Shown here: positions 12,894 through 21,743 of the stretch, piece after piece | Layout of the letters: each line of letters begins with the position of its first letter | Numbering within the stretch: the first letter of the stretch is position 1 | Source: a virus | Reading direction: 5' to 3' (one strand) | DNA length: 35,556 nucleotides | Virus record (IMG/VR): IMGVR_UViG_3300042937_000157 | Span: 1 to 35,556 of that record | The notes under the pieces: generated by a model | What the model was told of the DNA's origin: nothing | The model's input: only the letters and a program-made list of their open reading frames with translations | Databases searched by the model: none | Made by a program: the position numbers and the translations under genes

Positions 12894-15646
12894 TGTTGGT
12901 TCTCCTGATCAAATTGGCGTCCGGTTTGGATTGCGCTCTGCAAGAACTGGATGCGCGCGTCCAAAGATTGTGGCAGGTTGGCCTCTTTTGCGAAATCCCC
13001 GAAGGCTTTGCTCATGGCCGTGCGTCGGATCGAAGCCTGGCTTGGCTGGCCACCCTTGGTGGCAGCCTGCACGGCCAGCTCCTGAAACTCTGGTGATGCA
13101 AAGAGCTTGGATGCCTTCTGCACGCCAGCGCCCTTGGCAGCCGACATCCACTGCACGATGTCAGGCGCAATCAAGCCGCCGCCAGGAATAGTGCCCACAG
13201 TGCCAGTGACGGCTCGTTGCGCCAGGCTGCTGGACATGATTTTGCCCATCAGGCCTTCGACTGCTGCCTCGCCAAGAATCTGGTTGGCCTTGCCAGTGGT
13301 TGGAATGCGAGCCTGTGCGTCAGCGATGCGCCTGGAAATCTCGTACAGGTCACGCGATGCACGATCCCACTCTGGACCCATGATCTTGACCATCTGAGCG
13401 TAGACAGGCGGGTTGGCGCGCAGGCCGCGGTAGATTTTGGTGTACTCAGCAGGGCTGAACACTGTCTCGACAGCGCCTGCCGCTGCTCGGCCTGCTGCCT
13501 TACCTGCCGTCACAGAAGCCAGCGCCGTAGCCAGCGTCTCTTTCTGCAGCTCTTCTGGCACCACCTTCATCAGCCTGTTGAAGGCTGCGGCATCGCCCTT
13601 GGCCGCCGTGGTGATGGCCGTCTGCATGCGCTGGGCCACGCTGCCGTCTATCTCCTGGCCGAATGCGCCGATGATGCGCTTCTCCAGTGCTTTCTGCTTG
13701 GCAGTCAGCAGGTTGGCTGCGCGCAGCTCACGCCGGGCCTCTTCGCCTGCCAAGGTCGCCACGTTGTCCAGTTGATCCTGCGCCAGCGCGCCGTACAGGC
13801 GCTTCAGGTCGCCTTTGGCCATGTTCTCGTAGGGCGACTTGCCGCCCTCAAGAGCCTGGCCGATCAGGTTCTTCTCGCGCAGGAGTCCGAGGTAGGTCAG
13901 CTCGCCCTTCTCCAGCATCTTGGCCAGGTTGGTCTCCTGTGGCGTCATGCGGCCTGCTTCGCCAAGGTTGGCGCGCAGATCGTCGAGGTAGGCTCTCAGG
14001 TTGTTCAAGTCGACTGGAGAGTTCTTCGGAACCATCTCGTCAATCCGGTCGTAGATCGCCTTGGCGTCAGACTTCAGCGTCTGCCTGGTCTGCTGCAGCG
14101 TGTCCACGATCTTCTGCGAGGTGGCACCAGGCGCAGGCCGGCCAGCGACAAATGCGGCATCGAACTGCTGCGAGATGTCATCAGCACGCTGGATGGCTTG
14201 GCGCACCGTGTTTTCCCATGCGGCCTCGGCCTCGCCTGCAACCAACGCGCGTGTCAGGCCCACAGCACTGCGCACCTGCGGGTTGTCGCTGAACACATCG
14301 AAAGGCAGGTCCATGTTAAGGCGCTCGGCAGCAGCCCGAGCCTCTGGGTTAACCTGCGCCAGATCGACCAGCTTAGCCTTGGCAGCAGATGAGCCAGGGC
14401 CAAACCCTGCCGCTTTGCGCGCCAAGTTCAGAATCTCACCCACATCTGCGCCTTCTGCCGCTGCTGCCGCGGGAGGCACTTCAGGGGCCATTGCTGTGCC
14501 CATAGGCGCGCCAGCAGGGCCAGGAGCAGGAGGTGGTGCCTCTGGTATGGCTGCGGCTGCTGGAGCCGCTGCAGGCGCTTCTGTGGCCGCTGGCGCAGCC
14601 GCTGCAGCCGGTCTGCCTCTCAGTGCGTCAATCTGCTGCTGCACCTCGCCAAGCCTGGCCTCTCGGATTCCTCTGGATTCACCCTGCCTCAGCGGTTGCT
14701 GGGAAAGCATTTCCAGCTCGAACTCAAGCGCCCGAAGCTGCGCCTCTGGTGCTCCAGTTGGCGGTCCCATGTCAAAAGTCGGCTCGACGCGAGATGCTGC
14801 GGGAACCGGAGGGGCTGCAGGAGCTCGACCAGTGGCACGCTGGACGCCTCGACGCACGGCTGCAGCCACCGGAGGTGCTGCGCGCTGGATGATCTGCCCA
14901 GCAGGGCCGGTGGCGGTGGCCAAGGCAACTTCTGTGCCGCTGATCTCTCCACCAGTCGCAGCCTGCGTTCCTTCAATTACCGCCTGAGTCGCACCAGCTT
15001 TCAGCGCAGCGCCAGGAATGGTGGCTGCCCGACCTGCTGGTGTGAACGCAAACAGGCCACCCAGTGCTCTTGGAATGTCGCCAGCACTGAATCCAGGCGG
15101 GATGGCGTACTCACGCTGGTCCACAGAAGACCGGATGATGAAGTTGCCTCTTGCATCCTGTCGGACCTGAATTCCAGGAAAGTTGGCTTGCAGAATCTGC
15201 ACGGTTTCCTGCGGGTTGGACAACAAAGTGCCCAGCGCCGACTTGAAGGACGCCATGCTCATCTGGTTGAGTTCTGGCATCGAGGTCCACTCTGGCAGCG
15301 TCATGGTCTCAGGCGTTGCGCGCCTGGTGCCTGTGACCATCTCGCCAATGGACTCGAAAAACCCCATCTTCGGCAGATCGACTTGGCCGCCAAACTGAGC
15401 CACCAGAGCCGACTGATCGACCGCTGGCGCTGCAACGACTGGCGCAGCCGCAGGAGCAGGAGCCACCATTGGTGCAGGACGCACAGCCGCGGCCGGTGCA
15501 GGCACAGGAACTGGTGCAGGACGAACTGCAGCAGCTGGTGCTGCAGCAGGCGCAAGTGCGGGTGCAGGCACAGGAGCTGGCGCTGCAGCCGGTCCTACTA
15601 CCGTGCCGCCGAACTGCCGTGCGAGTGCTTCGTAATCAGTTGCCAT
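12890..15646 (-). CDS. Large Ala/Pro-rich DNA-ejection protein (gp16-like position)
   Basis: The 918-residue protein fills the place of P22 gp16 (609 aa), just before the tailspike. It begins with YEALARQFGGTV, then a long Ala/Pro/Val linker, then a second copy of the motif, QSALVAQFGGQV (about residue 80). A further Ala/Pro-rich stretch lies near 340-400. The rest is mainly helical with coiled-coil-like segments and ends in a Gln-rich tail. It is most likely released into the host envelope at infection to help form a DNA conduit. The assignment rests on position, size and composition, not on a clear motif match. The start overlaps the previous stop by one base. Confidence 0.65.
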   Translation of the reverse strand: MATDYEALARQFGGTVVGPAAAPAPVPAPALAPAAAPAAAVRPAPVPVPAPAAAVRPAPMVAPAPAAAPVVAAPAVDQSALVAQFGGQVDLPKMGFFESIGEMVTGTRRATPETMTLPEWTSMPELNQMSMASFKSALGTLLSNPQETVQILQANFPGIQVRQDARGNFIIRSSVDQREYAIPPGFSAGDIPRALGGLFAFTPAGRAATIPGAALKAGATQAVIEGTQAATGGEISGTEVALATATGPAGQIIQRAAPPVAAAVRRGVQRATGRAPAAPPVPAASRVEPTFDMGPPTGAPEAQLRALEFELEMLSQQPLRQGESRGIREARLGEVQQQIDALRGRPAAAAAPAATEAPAAAPAAAAIPEAPPPAPGPAGAPMGTAMAPEVPPAAAAAEGADVGEILNLARKAAGFGPGSSAAKAKLVDLAQVNPEARAAAERLNMDLPFDVFSDNPQVRSAVGLTRALVAGEAEAAWENTVRQAIQRADDISQQFDAAFVAGRPAPGATSQKIVDTLQQTRQTLKSDAKAIYDRIDEMVPKNSPVDLNNLRAYLDDLRANLGEAGRMTPQETNLAKMLEKGELTYLGLLREKNLIGQALEGGKSPYENMAKGDLKRLYGALAQDQLDNVATLAGEEARRELRAANLLTAKQKALEKRIIGAFGQEIDGSVAQRMQTAITTAAKGDAAAFNRLMKVVPEELQKETLATALASVTAGKAAGRAAAGAVETVFSPAEYTKIYRGLRANPPVYAQMVKIMGPEWDRASRDLYEISRRIADAQARIPTTGKANQILGEAAVEGLMGKIMSSSLAQRAVTGTVGTIPGGGLIAPDIVQWMSAAKGAGVQKASKLFASPEFQELAVQAATKGGQPSQASIRRTAMSKAFGDFAKEANLPQSLDARIQFLQSAIQTGRQFDQENQQ

Positions 15647-17160
15647 CAGCGAATCCCCGCTGCTCTTTTGAAGGCGTCAGCCGCCTGTTGACTTGGGAAG
15701 GTTGAAGTCTGGCCATTGGGCAACGTGATCGTCACAGGTGCGCCAGCAGCTCCTCTGGTCCGTGCTCCTGAGTAGAAGTCCTCGCCAAGGATAGAACCCA
15801 GACTCGTGTCAAACCTTGCGATTTCCTCCTCACTGTATTTGTCCTCGCGGATCAACTTGCGCGCATGATCAGCAAGTTTTGCGGAGCGCACAGCGAAGGC
15901 CTCAGCGTACTTGGCCATCAGCTCACGGCCGCCTTCAGAGTTGGCCAGAGACGGGAAGGCCGAGACGAATGCCCTGAACTCGGTGTCAGACGTAGAGCCA
16001 GAACCAGGAGCACGCAGTTGAGTTGCGCCACGAATCGCCAGTGAGTTGGCAAGATCGTTGGCTTTGACCGTGTCTGTCTCGAAACCAAGAGTCCTTGCGA
16101 AGTCGCTGGTCAGCTTGACAGTTGCGCCGCCTCCCTTGCCCCTGAGCAGGTCGGCGATGACTCGTGAATCGCGCGCCAGTGAACGAGCCGAAGCCGCAGA
16201 AGCAGAGAACTCCTGCGCCCTGGGCACATCCAACTCCTTCAGCGCCAGCGTGTCTCGTTGCTGGCCGAGGTCGATCTTCACCAGCTCCTTGCTGACAGGC
16301 TCGATCTTCTGCGTCTTCAAGTTGCGCTGGTAGACGCCAGGTGCAAGCCCAAGCTGCGCCCTCTCTGCTTCTGGAATGATTGCAAAGCCTGGGTCCGGCT
16401 TGGCCTCTTCTGCGGCCTTGGCGATGCGCGACTTCACTGTGGCAGCAGCCACATCTGCATCGGCTCTTTCTTTCCTGGCTTTGGCCTGCTCAAATTCACG
16501 CAGAGCCGTTGCTCTGGCGATGTCATCGGTGGCGGTTTCCACTGCCACTCGTGCTTTCGCCTCGGCCTCTCGTGCCCTCGACTGTGCCTCCAGCAACTTG
16601 GCTGGAGCCTCTGCTGCAGTCCTGCGCTCGGCAGAAACCTTCAGCGCTGCTTCAAGCACATCCTTGCCGCCAGGCATTTCGGCCAAGATGCCGCCGAAGT
16701 AGTCCTCGGTGGCAGTTGGGTTCTCCTTGGCCACATCTCGCCAAGTCTCAAGGAACCTTGCGCCCGGCTCATCTCCAGTGTTGCGTTTGGCGTCAATCTG
16801 CCGCTGGATCAGGCCGATGGCAATCTCAGGCTTGCCGGAGCGAAACGCTGAGAAGACCTGTGCAGCCTGCGACCTTGCAGATTGCTGCTGGTCTGTGGTC
16901 AGCATGTTGAAGCTCTCGCGCACAGCCTTGGCCTGCGTCTCGGGCAGCAACATGGACAGATTGGCGTAGTCCTGGACTGTTGCGCCAGGCTGCCGCAGCC
17001 GCGCAAATGCGTCTTGAATCTGCTTCTGCTGCTCAGCCTGGCGTGCGGCCTGCTCTTGAGCCAGACGCGCCTCAGTGACGGCCGTGCCGGTCTTGAACGC
17101 TTGCAGGAATGCCTGCGTTGGGTCTGGAATGTCGACGCCGTAGTTGATTGGTTGGACCAT
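15646..17160 (-). CDS. DNA-ejection protein (gp20-like)
   Basis: The 504-residue protein starts QPINYGVDIPDPTQAFLQAF, typical of phage internal virion proteins placed between gp7- and gp16-like proteins (P22 gp20 has 471 residues). It has a long Ala/Glu/Lys/Arg-rich helical middle (about 180-270, with repeated AREAEAKARVA and KARKERADADVA units). The C-terminus ends in an NGQTSTFPSQQAADAFKRAAG motif, a short peptide often found at the ends of such proteins. It probably leaves the capsid with the DNA. It abuts the gp7-like gene by one shared base. Confidence 0.72.
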   Translation of the reverse strand: MVQPINYGVDIPDPTQAFLQAFKTGTAVTEARLAQEQAARQAEQQKQIQDAFARLRQPGATVQDYANLSMLLPETQAKAVRESFNMLTTDQQQSARSQAAQVFSAFRSGKPEIAIGLIQRQIDAKRNTGDEPGARFLETWRDVAKENPTATEDYFGGILAEMPGGKDVLEAALKVSAERRTAAEAPAKLLEAQSRAREAEAKARVAVETATDDIARATALREFEQAKARKERADADVAAATVKSRIAKAAEEAKPDPGFAIIPEAERAQLGLAPGVYQRNLKTQKIEPVSKELVKIDLGQQRDTLALKELDVPRAQEFSASAASARSLARDSRVIADLLRGKGGGATVKLTSDFARTLGFETDTVKANDLANSLAIRGATQLRAPGSGSTSDTEFRAFVSAFPSLANSEGGRELMAKYAEAFAVRSAKLADHARKLIREDKYSEEEIARFDTSLGSILGEDFYSGARTRGAAGAPVTITLPNGQTSTFPSQQAADAFKRAAGIR

Positions 17161-17882
17161 CAGAATTTACCTCCGAGGCCGGAGAAGATGCCGAGGCCTC
17201 CAGAGATTGCCGCAGGAATCGCACCAAAGGCTCGGCCTTGGGCAATCTCTGCGCCTGCTTGTGCGGCACCTTGCTGGGCCAGCAAGTTGGAAATGTTGGA
17301 GCCAAGAGCCTGGGCCTGTGAAGCCTGATTGGCTGCCGATGCCTGGCCACCGCGATAAAGCTGTTCTGCCACGCCCAAGCCAGCACCAGCAAAGCCTCCG
17401 AGCCGCCCGTATTGTTGCTCGATGGCCTGCTGCAGCATCTGCGGCCTGAACTGCGCCAGAGCAGCCTGCACGTTGCCGCCACGCAAGCCGCCAGTGGCTG
17501 ACGCACGCTGCAGGAGCGCCTCCTCGCCTCGCTGAATCTGGCTCTGCAGGAATGGGCTGGATTCGATCTGACTGATGGCCTGGCGCTGCGCCTCTGGGCC
17601 GAGTAGGCCAGCAATAGCCTGCTGCTGTTGAAATGCTTGCGCGCCAGCCTGCTGGAATGGCTGCAGTTGACCGATGGCTCCTGTGCCTGCTGTAACGTAT
17701 GGTTCGAGCAGCTTTTGCACTGCATCAAACTGGCGACGCTGTTCTGCAATGCCGGCCTCAGATGCGCCGGCCTGCGCAGCCGCCGCGGATTGAGCAGCAT
17801 CGGCCTGCGCCAGGCCGGAGACGAGCGTTGCGCCGCCGACAGCAATGCCGGCAAGTGCTGCTCCAGATAGTCCAAAACTCAT
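17160..17882 (-). CDS. DNA-transfer protein (gp7-like)
   Basis: The 240-residue protein has a hydrophobic, glycine-rich N-terminus (ALAGIAVGGATLVSGLAQAD) followed by Ala/Gln-rich helices. It carries the conserved internal-virion pattern LLEPYVTAGTGAIGQLQPFQ ... SPFLQSQIQRGEEAL ... QYGRLGGFAGAG. P22 gp7 (229 aa) is the positional and size equivalent, a capsid-internal protein ejected with the genome. The glycine/alanine-rich ends (LGIFSGLGGKF) could interact with membranes. The start overlaps the cupin gene by 4 bases. Confidence 0.78.
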   Translation of the reverse strand: MSFGLSGAALAGIAVGGATLVSGLAQADAAQSAAAAQAGASEAGIAEQRRQFDAVQKLLEPYVTAGTGAIGQLQPFQQAGAQAFQQQQAIAGLLGPEAQRQAISQIESSPFLQSQIQRGEEALLQRASATGGLRGGNVQAALAQFRPQMLQQAIEQQYGRLGGFAGAGLGVAEQLYRGGQASAANQASQAQALGSNISNLLAQQGAAQAGAEIAQGRAFGAIPAAISGGLGIFSGLGGKF

Positions 17883-18343
17883 TTTTTGCCCTCCAGGTGC
17901 GGATGTTGGACGGCCTCAAGAACAGGGGCCGGTGCAGGGACGGTGTACATGTCCCAGATGGCCTGTGGGTCTGTCTTGTTCGTCGGATTGGCGTGGAAGG
18001 TGGTGACCTCGACGTCCGTCAGCGCCACGCCAGCACGCTTGGTGTTGGGCTTGGTGACGCTCATGAAGCCAGGGCCGACCTGGGCCGATCCATCGTCAGT
18101 GGTGACGATCAGGTGGCCTTTGCGAACCACGAAGAAGGACTCGTCCTTGTGCACAGCGCCAGTCAGGACGGTGCCTGCCGGGATGTGCATGGTCCGAGCG
18201 TAGAGGCCGTTGCAGAAGTCGTGATCGACAGGCATGTCAACCTGGGGCAACTTGAGCAGTTCAGCCTCCAGGCGGTAGATCGGCAAGTGCTCCGCAGGCA
18301 CACCGGCCTGCTTGGCAACTTCCTGAACCGCGACATCGCTCAT
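17879..18343 (-). CDS. Cupin-fold phage protein
   Basis: The 154-residue protein is translated from ATG 18343, with AGGAGGA at 18348-18354. The in-frame ORF reaches further upstream but has no site there. Residues from about 55 show a small cupin: IPAGTVLTGAVHKDESFFVV, RKGHLIVTTDDG, and VTTFHANPTN. One His and a Glu/Asp remain at metal-site positions, so metal binding is uncertain. Similar cupins lie among head-tail genes of many podoviruses with no proven role. The 82-base gap upstream holds no convincing promoter. Confidence 0.7.
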   Translation of the reverse strand: MSDVAVQEVAKQAGVPAEHLPIYRLEAELLKLPQVDMPVDHDFCNGLYARTMHIPAGTVLTGAVHKDESFFVVRKGHLIVTTDDGSAQVGPGFMSVTKPNTKRAGVALTDVEVTTFHANPTNKTDPQAIWDMYTVPAPAPVLEAVQHPHLEGKK

Positions 18344-18425
18344 CGAATCCTCCTGGTGGGGGCTGTGAGCTACTGGCTGCTCGGACGGCTCAGTGGACCA
18401 TATTTTCCCACAATCTGCCATTTGG

Positions 18426-18833
18426 TCAATCTTCCTCGAACTCGCGCTCTTCCCAGGCCTGGCAGGAGCGCATGTCGTGGCAGATGAAGTCGAACTTGTT
18501 GCAGTAGCCACGGAAACCTGCGCCCACGTCCCACTGGTTCCAGGGAATCTTGTCCATCTTCACCTGGGTCATGACCGAGTTGTCGTAATACTCGCAGTTG
18601 GAGCAGCGCCTGCGCCTGGCCTCAGCCTCGTCGCACTGCATGGCCTTGGCCAGCGCCATCCAGTAGGGTTTGTTGGCTCCGCGCTCGTTGCTGGGCTTTT
18701 CAGGGCCAAGCATCCAGTCGTCGATCACCACCTGGGTGTTCTTCTTGTTCTCGGCCGCCGTAATGAACGGTTCTTCGTAGGGAATGCCGCCGAAGCCGGC
18801 CAGCATCATCTTGGGCATTTTTGCGTCTTCCAT
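18426..18833 (-). CDS. Conserved phage protein with Cys pairs
   Basis: The 135-residue protein (136 if ATG 18836 is used) has cysteines arranged as RCSNCEYYDN, then FRGYCNKFDFICHDMRSCQA. This is a four- to five-Cys pattern suited to zinc or Fe-S binding. ATG 18833 is preferred because AAGGAG lies 6 bases upstream. The N-terminus is Met-rich (MEDAKMPKMMLAGFGG). Homologous short proteins with the CEYYDN/GYCNKFDFIC pattern are found in several podovirus groups among tail genes. The function is unknown. Confidence 0.62.
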   Translation of the reverse strand: MEDAKMPKMMLAGFGGIPYEEPFITAAENKKNTQVVIDDWMLGPEKPSNERGANKPYWMALAKAMQCDEAEARRRRCSNCEYYDNSVMTQVKMDKIPWNQWDVGAGFRGYCNKFDFICHDMRSCQAWEEREFEED

Positions 18834-18844
18834 CATGGACTCCT

Positions 18845-19180
18845 TCAGGTGATCTCGCGGCCGGAAATGCGCAGCGTCAGCGAGGTGGCATTGCTGGCGA
18901 TGGTACTGATGAATGCACCAGGGTCCAGCTCTTGTCCGACCAGCTCAGGACAGAGATAAGTCTCGCCAGGCACCACCGAACGGTCGTCGATGATCAGGTT
19001 GGCATTGCCAGCGACACCACCAACCTGAACCAGGTTCACGCTGAACGTGCGGTTCACTGTGTCGGTGTTGGTGACCGTAGCCTTGTCGATCAGCGCCTTG
19101 GCTGCAGTGGCTGTGTACTGCGTGGTCTGGACAGCCTCCATCTGCTTGGGAGGCACGAGGGTTTTTACGATGACGGTCAT
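18845..19180 (-). CDS. Small structural protein, hypothetical
   Basis: The 111-residue beta-rich protein shows the pattern QTTQYTATAAKALIDKATVT ... TFSVNLVQVGG. It is shared with short phage virion proteins that carry an immunoglobulin-like or beta-sandwich fold. It may decorate the tail or head. It overlaps the needle gene by 4 bases. Confidence 0.6.
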   Translation of the reverse strand: MTVIVKTLVPPKQMEAVQTTQYTATAAKALIDKATVTNTDTVNRTFSVNLVQVGGVAGNANLIIDDRSVVPGETYLCPELVGQELDPGAFISTIASNATSLTLRISGREIT

Positions 19181-20046
19181 TGGATACCTCCGATGTTGTT
19201 TGCGACAGTAAGAATGATGGACGGGATGCCAGGATGTGGCGCAACAGCTCCAGAAGCCAGCAACTGCACGCCGAGATTGCTCACGCTGAACATGACCTCG
19301 ACGTAGTCTCCTGCCTTCAAGTTGAAAAACAAATTCAGCGCCACAAACACTTCAGCATTGTTGCCCTGAATGCGCACTTGGCTGGCTGAATTGGTGACAT
19401 CAGCTCCATTGAGTCTGAACCACACATAGAACTCTTCAGCCGTTGCGACTGTCGAATCAAGCTGCACAGAAATCTGGAAGTTGTAGATGCCTTCAGTGTC
19501 GACGTAGACGCGCGAAGTTGGCGTGCCAAGGTAGACGCCATGACTCAAGTCTGTGGTGTTGAACGTAATGGCCTTGGCCGTGTTGATGACCGTTGCAGTC
19601 TGCGTAGTGGTGTCGTAGAACGAACCATACCGGCTGCGCTTGAACTCGCGCTTCGGTGGCAGCATCTGCAGCCCTTCAACAGCCTCAGCCAGCCTGGACA
19701 GCAGTGCCATTGCCTGGTTGGCCTTGTTCTCTGCTGACGCAATGCTGACTGCGGTCTCCTGCGCCAGCATGGCAATCTGATCCAGCGCCTGCGTGGCCTT
19801 GATGTCGCTGATCGAGCAACAGACGGCCACCTCCTGCGCCAGCGCAGCGATCTGCCCGAGTGCCTGCACAGCCTTTGCATCGGCATTGCCGGCCAGAATG
19901 GTGGCGACCTCAACCTGATCAGGGGCCACCGAAGCAGCCACCGCAAACAGATTCTCGAACTGCTTGATCTGCTCGAAGTCCTTCAGGAACGTGGCGAGCT
20001 GATCTCGGGTCAGTCCGAGTGGCGGGATGCGTGGATTGGTGGCCAT
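19177..20046 (-). CDS. Tail needle candidate (gp26 position) with TNF/C1q-like knob
   Basis: The 289-residue protein directly follows the gp10-like gene, where P22 encodes its tail needle gp26. After an N-terminal anchor (LTRDQLATFLKDFEQIKQF, about 12-30) come three helical repeats of exactly 25 residues (KA-x-QA at 58, 83 and 108). They form a likely trimeric coiled coil. From about 137 to the end there is an all-beta domain (GIYNFQISVQL, FYVWFRLNGADV, LKAGDYVEVMFSV) with the look of a C1q/TNF jelly roll. The Sf6 needle knob is known to have a TNF-like fold. The needle would seal the portal after packaging and pierce the outer membrane. The shaft is shorter than that of P22. A head fibre is the main alternative. 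Confidence 0.68.
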   Translation of the reverse strand: MATNPRIPPLGLTRDQLATFLKDFEQIKQFENLFAVAASVAPDQVEVATILAGNADAKAVQALGQIAALAQEVAVCCSISDIKATQALDQIAMLAQETAVSIASAENKANQAMALLSRLAEAVEGLQMLPPKREFKRSRYGSFYDTTTQTATVINTAKAITFNTTDLSHGVYLGTPTSRVYVDTEGIYNFQISVQLDSTVATAEEFYVWFRLNGADVTNSASQVRIQGNNAEVFVALNLFFNLKAGDYVEVMFSVSNLGVQLLASGAVAPHPGIPSIILTVANNIGGIQ

Positions 20047-21449
20047 CAGTAGAGCAGCCCTTCAATCTGCGCCTCAAGCCGTGCGAAGGCCAGGTGCGCA
20101 TCGCTGTCTCCGCGGAATCGCTGGATGCGCCAGTTGCGCATGCTGCCCTGCTGGAACCAAGCCAGGCGCTTCTTGGTGTTGCCTGTGGTGCCGGCACGCA
20201 GTGGCCGGTCCTGGCTCCAGGATTGGCCGTCCAGGCTGTAGCTGGTGGTGATGATCGGATCGACGCCAAGCGCCACGCGGCCGGTCAAACTGACCAGCTC
20301 CAGCTCGTGGAACAGTGCGCCGTTGCCCTCGTTGTAGGCGATCAGCGTGCCGAACTCCCAGCGCACCTTCTGACCCCAGTGCGTGCCAATGGTGTCCACC
20401 AGGTAGCCGATGTTGCTGGACTGTGGGTCACCGACCAGCCACTTGTCATAGGCCCAGACCAGGTTGCGCGCACGGTACTGTGCAAAGCCGACGACCGTGG
20501 TCGTCAGCGTGAACCAGACCAGCTCGCCCAGCGCCTCGCTGGCCGCCGCGTCATAGACCAGCGTGCGGTCAGGCAGGTGGACGTAGAGATGCTGGTGCGC
20601 CTTGTCGTTGCGCGCCTCCAGCTTGACCGTGGCGAGCTGTGCCTCGGTGTACTGCAGCAGAATCTCGTCGATCTCCTGCGTGCTCACCTTGGTGGCCGTG
20701 GCGTTTGCACCCATGTAGATGCCTGGCGCTTCGTTGCGGCCGCTTCCCAGAAATGCCACCTGCTCCATGAAAACACAGCAGCCGAACGTGCCGATGACGC
20801 CCTTCTGAATCTGCGCACCGTCGATGCGTTGAAACGGGAAGAACTCGCCGCCCACGTTGTCGAACACCTCGATGGTGTTGCGGTTTAGCGCGTAGACCTC
20901 GTTGCGCAGCTTGACCAGGGCCACTACCGGATCAGGGTCTACCTCAGAGCTGCCGTACTTTAGCGGATTGACCTGAGTTGGGTCTGACAGCTCAGTCACC
21001 ACCAAGTTGGCACCGTCAGTGGTCATGAAGTAGCCGTCCACCCAGCAGAAGTCCAACACCACGCCAAGGTCTGGATCAGTCACCTGCGTGAGAACGCCAT
21101 TCCAGTAGTACAGCCGTCCACCAGACGCAATGGCCAGCCTGTCGAAGCTGTAGTCCATCGTCACCAGCGTATTGACCGGGCCGCCGACATCGCCCAGCAC
21201 AGTCACAGCTCCATTGCTGGCCACCGTCACCAGCTTGGTGCCCATGACCCGGTAGCAAATGCCATTCCAGTTGATGCCGCCGCGGTCGATGCCAGGTCCG
21301 CTGCCATTGGCCACGATGCCGTCGCCAGGCCGCAGGAAGCCGGAGCTGATGCCGCTGTTCTTCGGCACCGGCACCATGTTGACCGGATAGGACGTGCGGA
21401 AGTCCGGGCCGTTGTCGGTGTAGATGCCGTTCAGGATTGGTATCTGCAT
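20046..21449 (-). CDS. gp10-like packaged DNA stabilization protein (tail hub)
   Basis: The 467-residue protein matches the Phage_stabilise family of P22 gp10 (472 aa). It starts MQIPILNGIYTDNGPDFRTS and has a beta-propeller-like sequence of repeats (RLAIASGGRLYYWNG, EVYALNRNTIEVFDN, YDKWLVGDPQSSNIGYL). It ends AHLAFARLEAQIEGLLY. In the virion it joins gp4 below the portal and carries the needle. The start is preceded by GTGAGG. The stop shares one base with the needle start. Confidence 0.9.
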   Translation of the reverse strand: MQIPILNGIYTDNGPDFRTSYPVNMVPVPKNSGISSGFLRPGDGIVANGSGPGIDRGGINWNGICYRVMGTKLVTVASNGAVTVLGDVGGPVNTLVTMDYSFDRLAIASGGRLYYWNGVLTQVTDPDLGVVLDFCWVDGYFMTTDGANLVVTELSDPTQVNPLKYGSSEVDPDPVVALVKLRNEVYALNRNTIEVFDNVGGEFFPFQRIDGAQIQKGVIGTFGCCVFMEQVAFLGSGRNEAPGIYMGANATATKVSTQEIDEILLQYTEAQLATVKLEARNDKAHQHLYVHLPDRTLVYDAAASEALGELVWFTLTTTVVGFAQYRARNLVWAYDKWLVGDPQSSNIGYLVDTIGTHWGQKVRWEFGTLIAYNEGNGALFHELELVSLTGRVALGVDPIITTSYSLDGQSWSQDRPLRAGTTGNTKKRLAWFQQGSMRNWRIQRFRGDSDAHLAFARLEAQIEGLLY

Positions 21450-21453
21450 GGCC

Positions 21454-21741
21454 TCACCACTTCACCTTGTCTGCCCAGTAGGCAGCGCTCATCTTTCCCT
21501 TGGCGATGTTGCCGGCATGCCTGGCCTTGAACGACTCGCGCCTGGCCTTGTCTGCCTTGGACTCGCCTTCTTTTTTGGGGCTGCCAGAGACGCCCTGCTG
21601 GCCGAACCTGATCGTCTTGACCTGGTCGCCAGACTTGGCCACCACGACATGCGACTTGGTCGGATGCCCAGGCGTGCGCTTGGGCTTGTTGAAGCCCTCG
21701 ACGCCTGCGCGCTCCAGCCGTGGGTCTTTCTTGGCCGCCAT
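21454..21741 (-). CDS. DUF6321-like basic protein
   Basis: This 95-residue lysine-rich protein has the conserved pattern DPRLERAGVEGFNKPKRTPG ... KTIRFGQQGVSGSPKKEGES ... SAAYWADKVKW. It is widespread in phage structural clusters and is the form called DUF6321. The high positive charge suggests DNA or capsid-interior contact, but no role has been shown. It lies between the gp4-like and gp10-like genes. Confidence 0.72.
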   Translation of the reverse strand: MAAKKDPRLERAGVEGFNKPKRTPGHPTKSHVVVAKSGDQVKTIRFGQQGVSGSPKKEGESKADKARRESFKARHAGNIAKGKMSAAYWADKVKW

Positions 21742-21743
21742 GA

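Noticed and set aside
13217-14392. 391-codon plus-strand ORF over the ejection protein gene
   Set aside because: Antisense shadow of the minus-strand gene, with skewed composition and no motif.
18401-18429. Possible leftward promoter before the cupin gene (TTGACC with AAAATA)
   Set aside because: The -35 is fair but no hexamer at 16-19 bases resembles TATAAT; best match 2-3 of 6.
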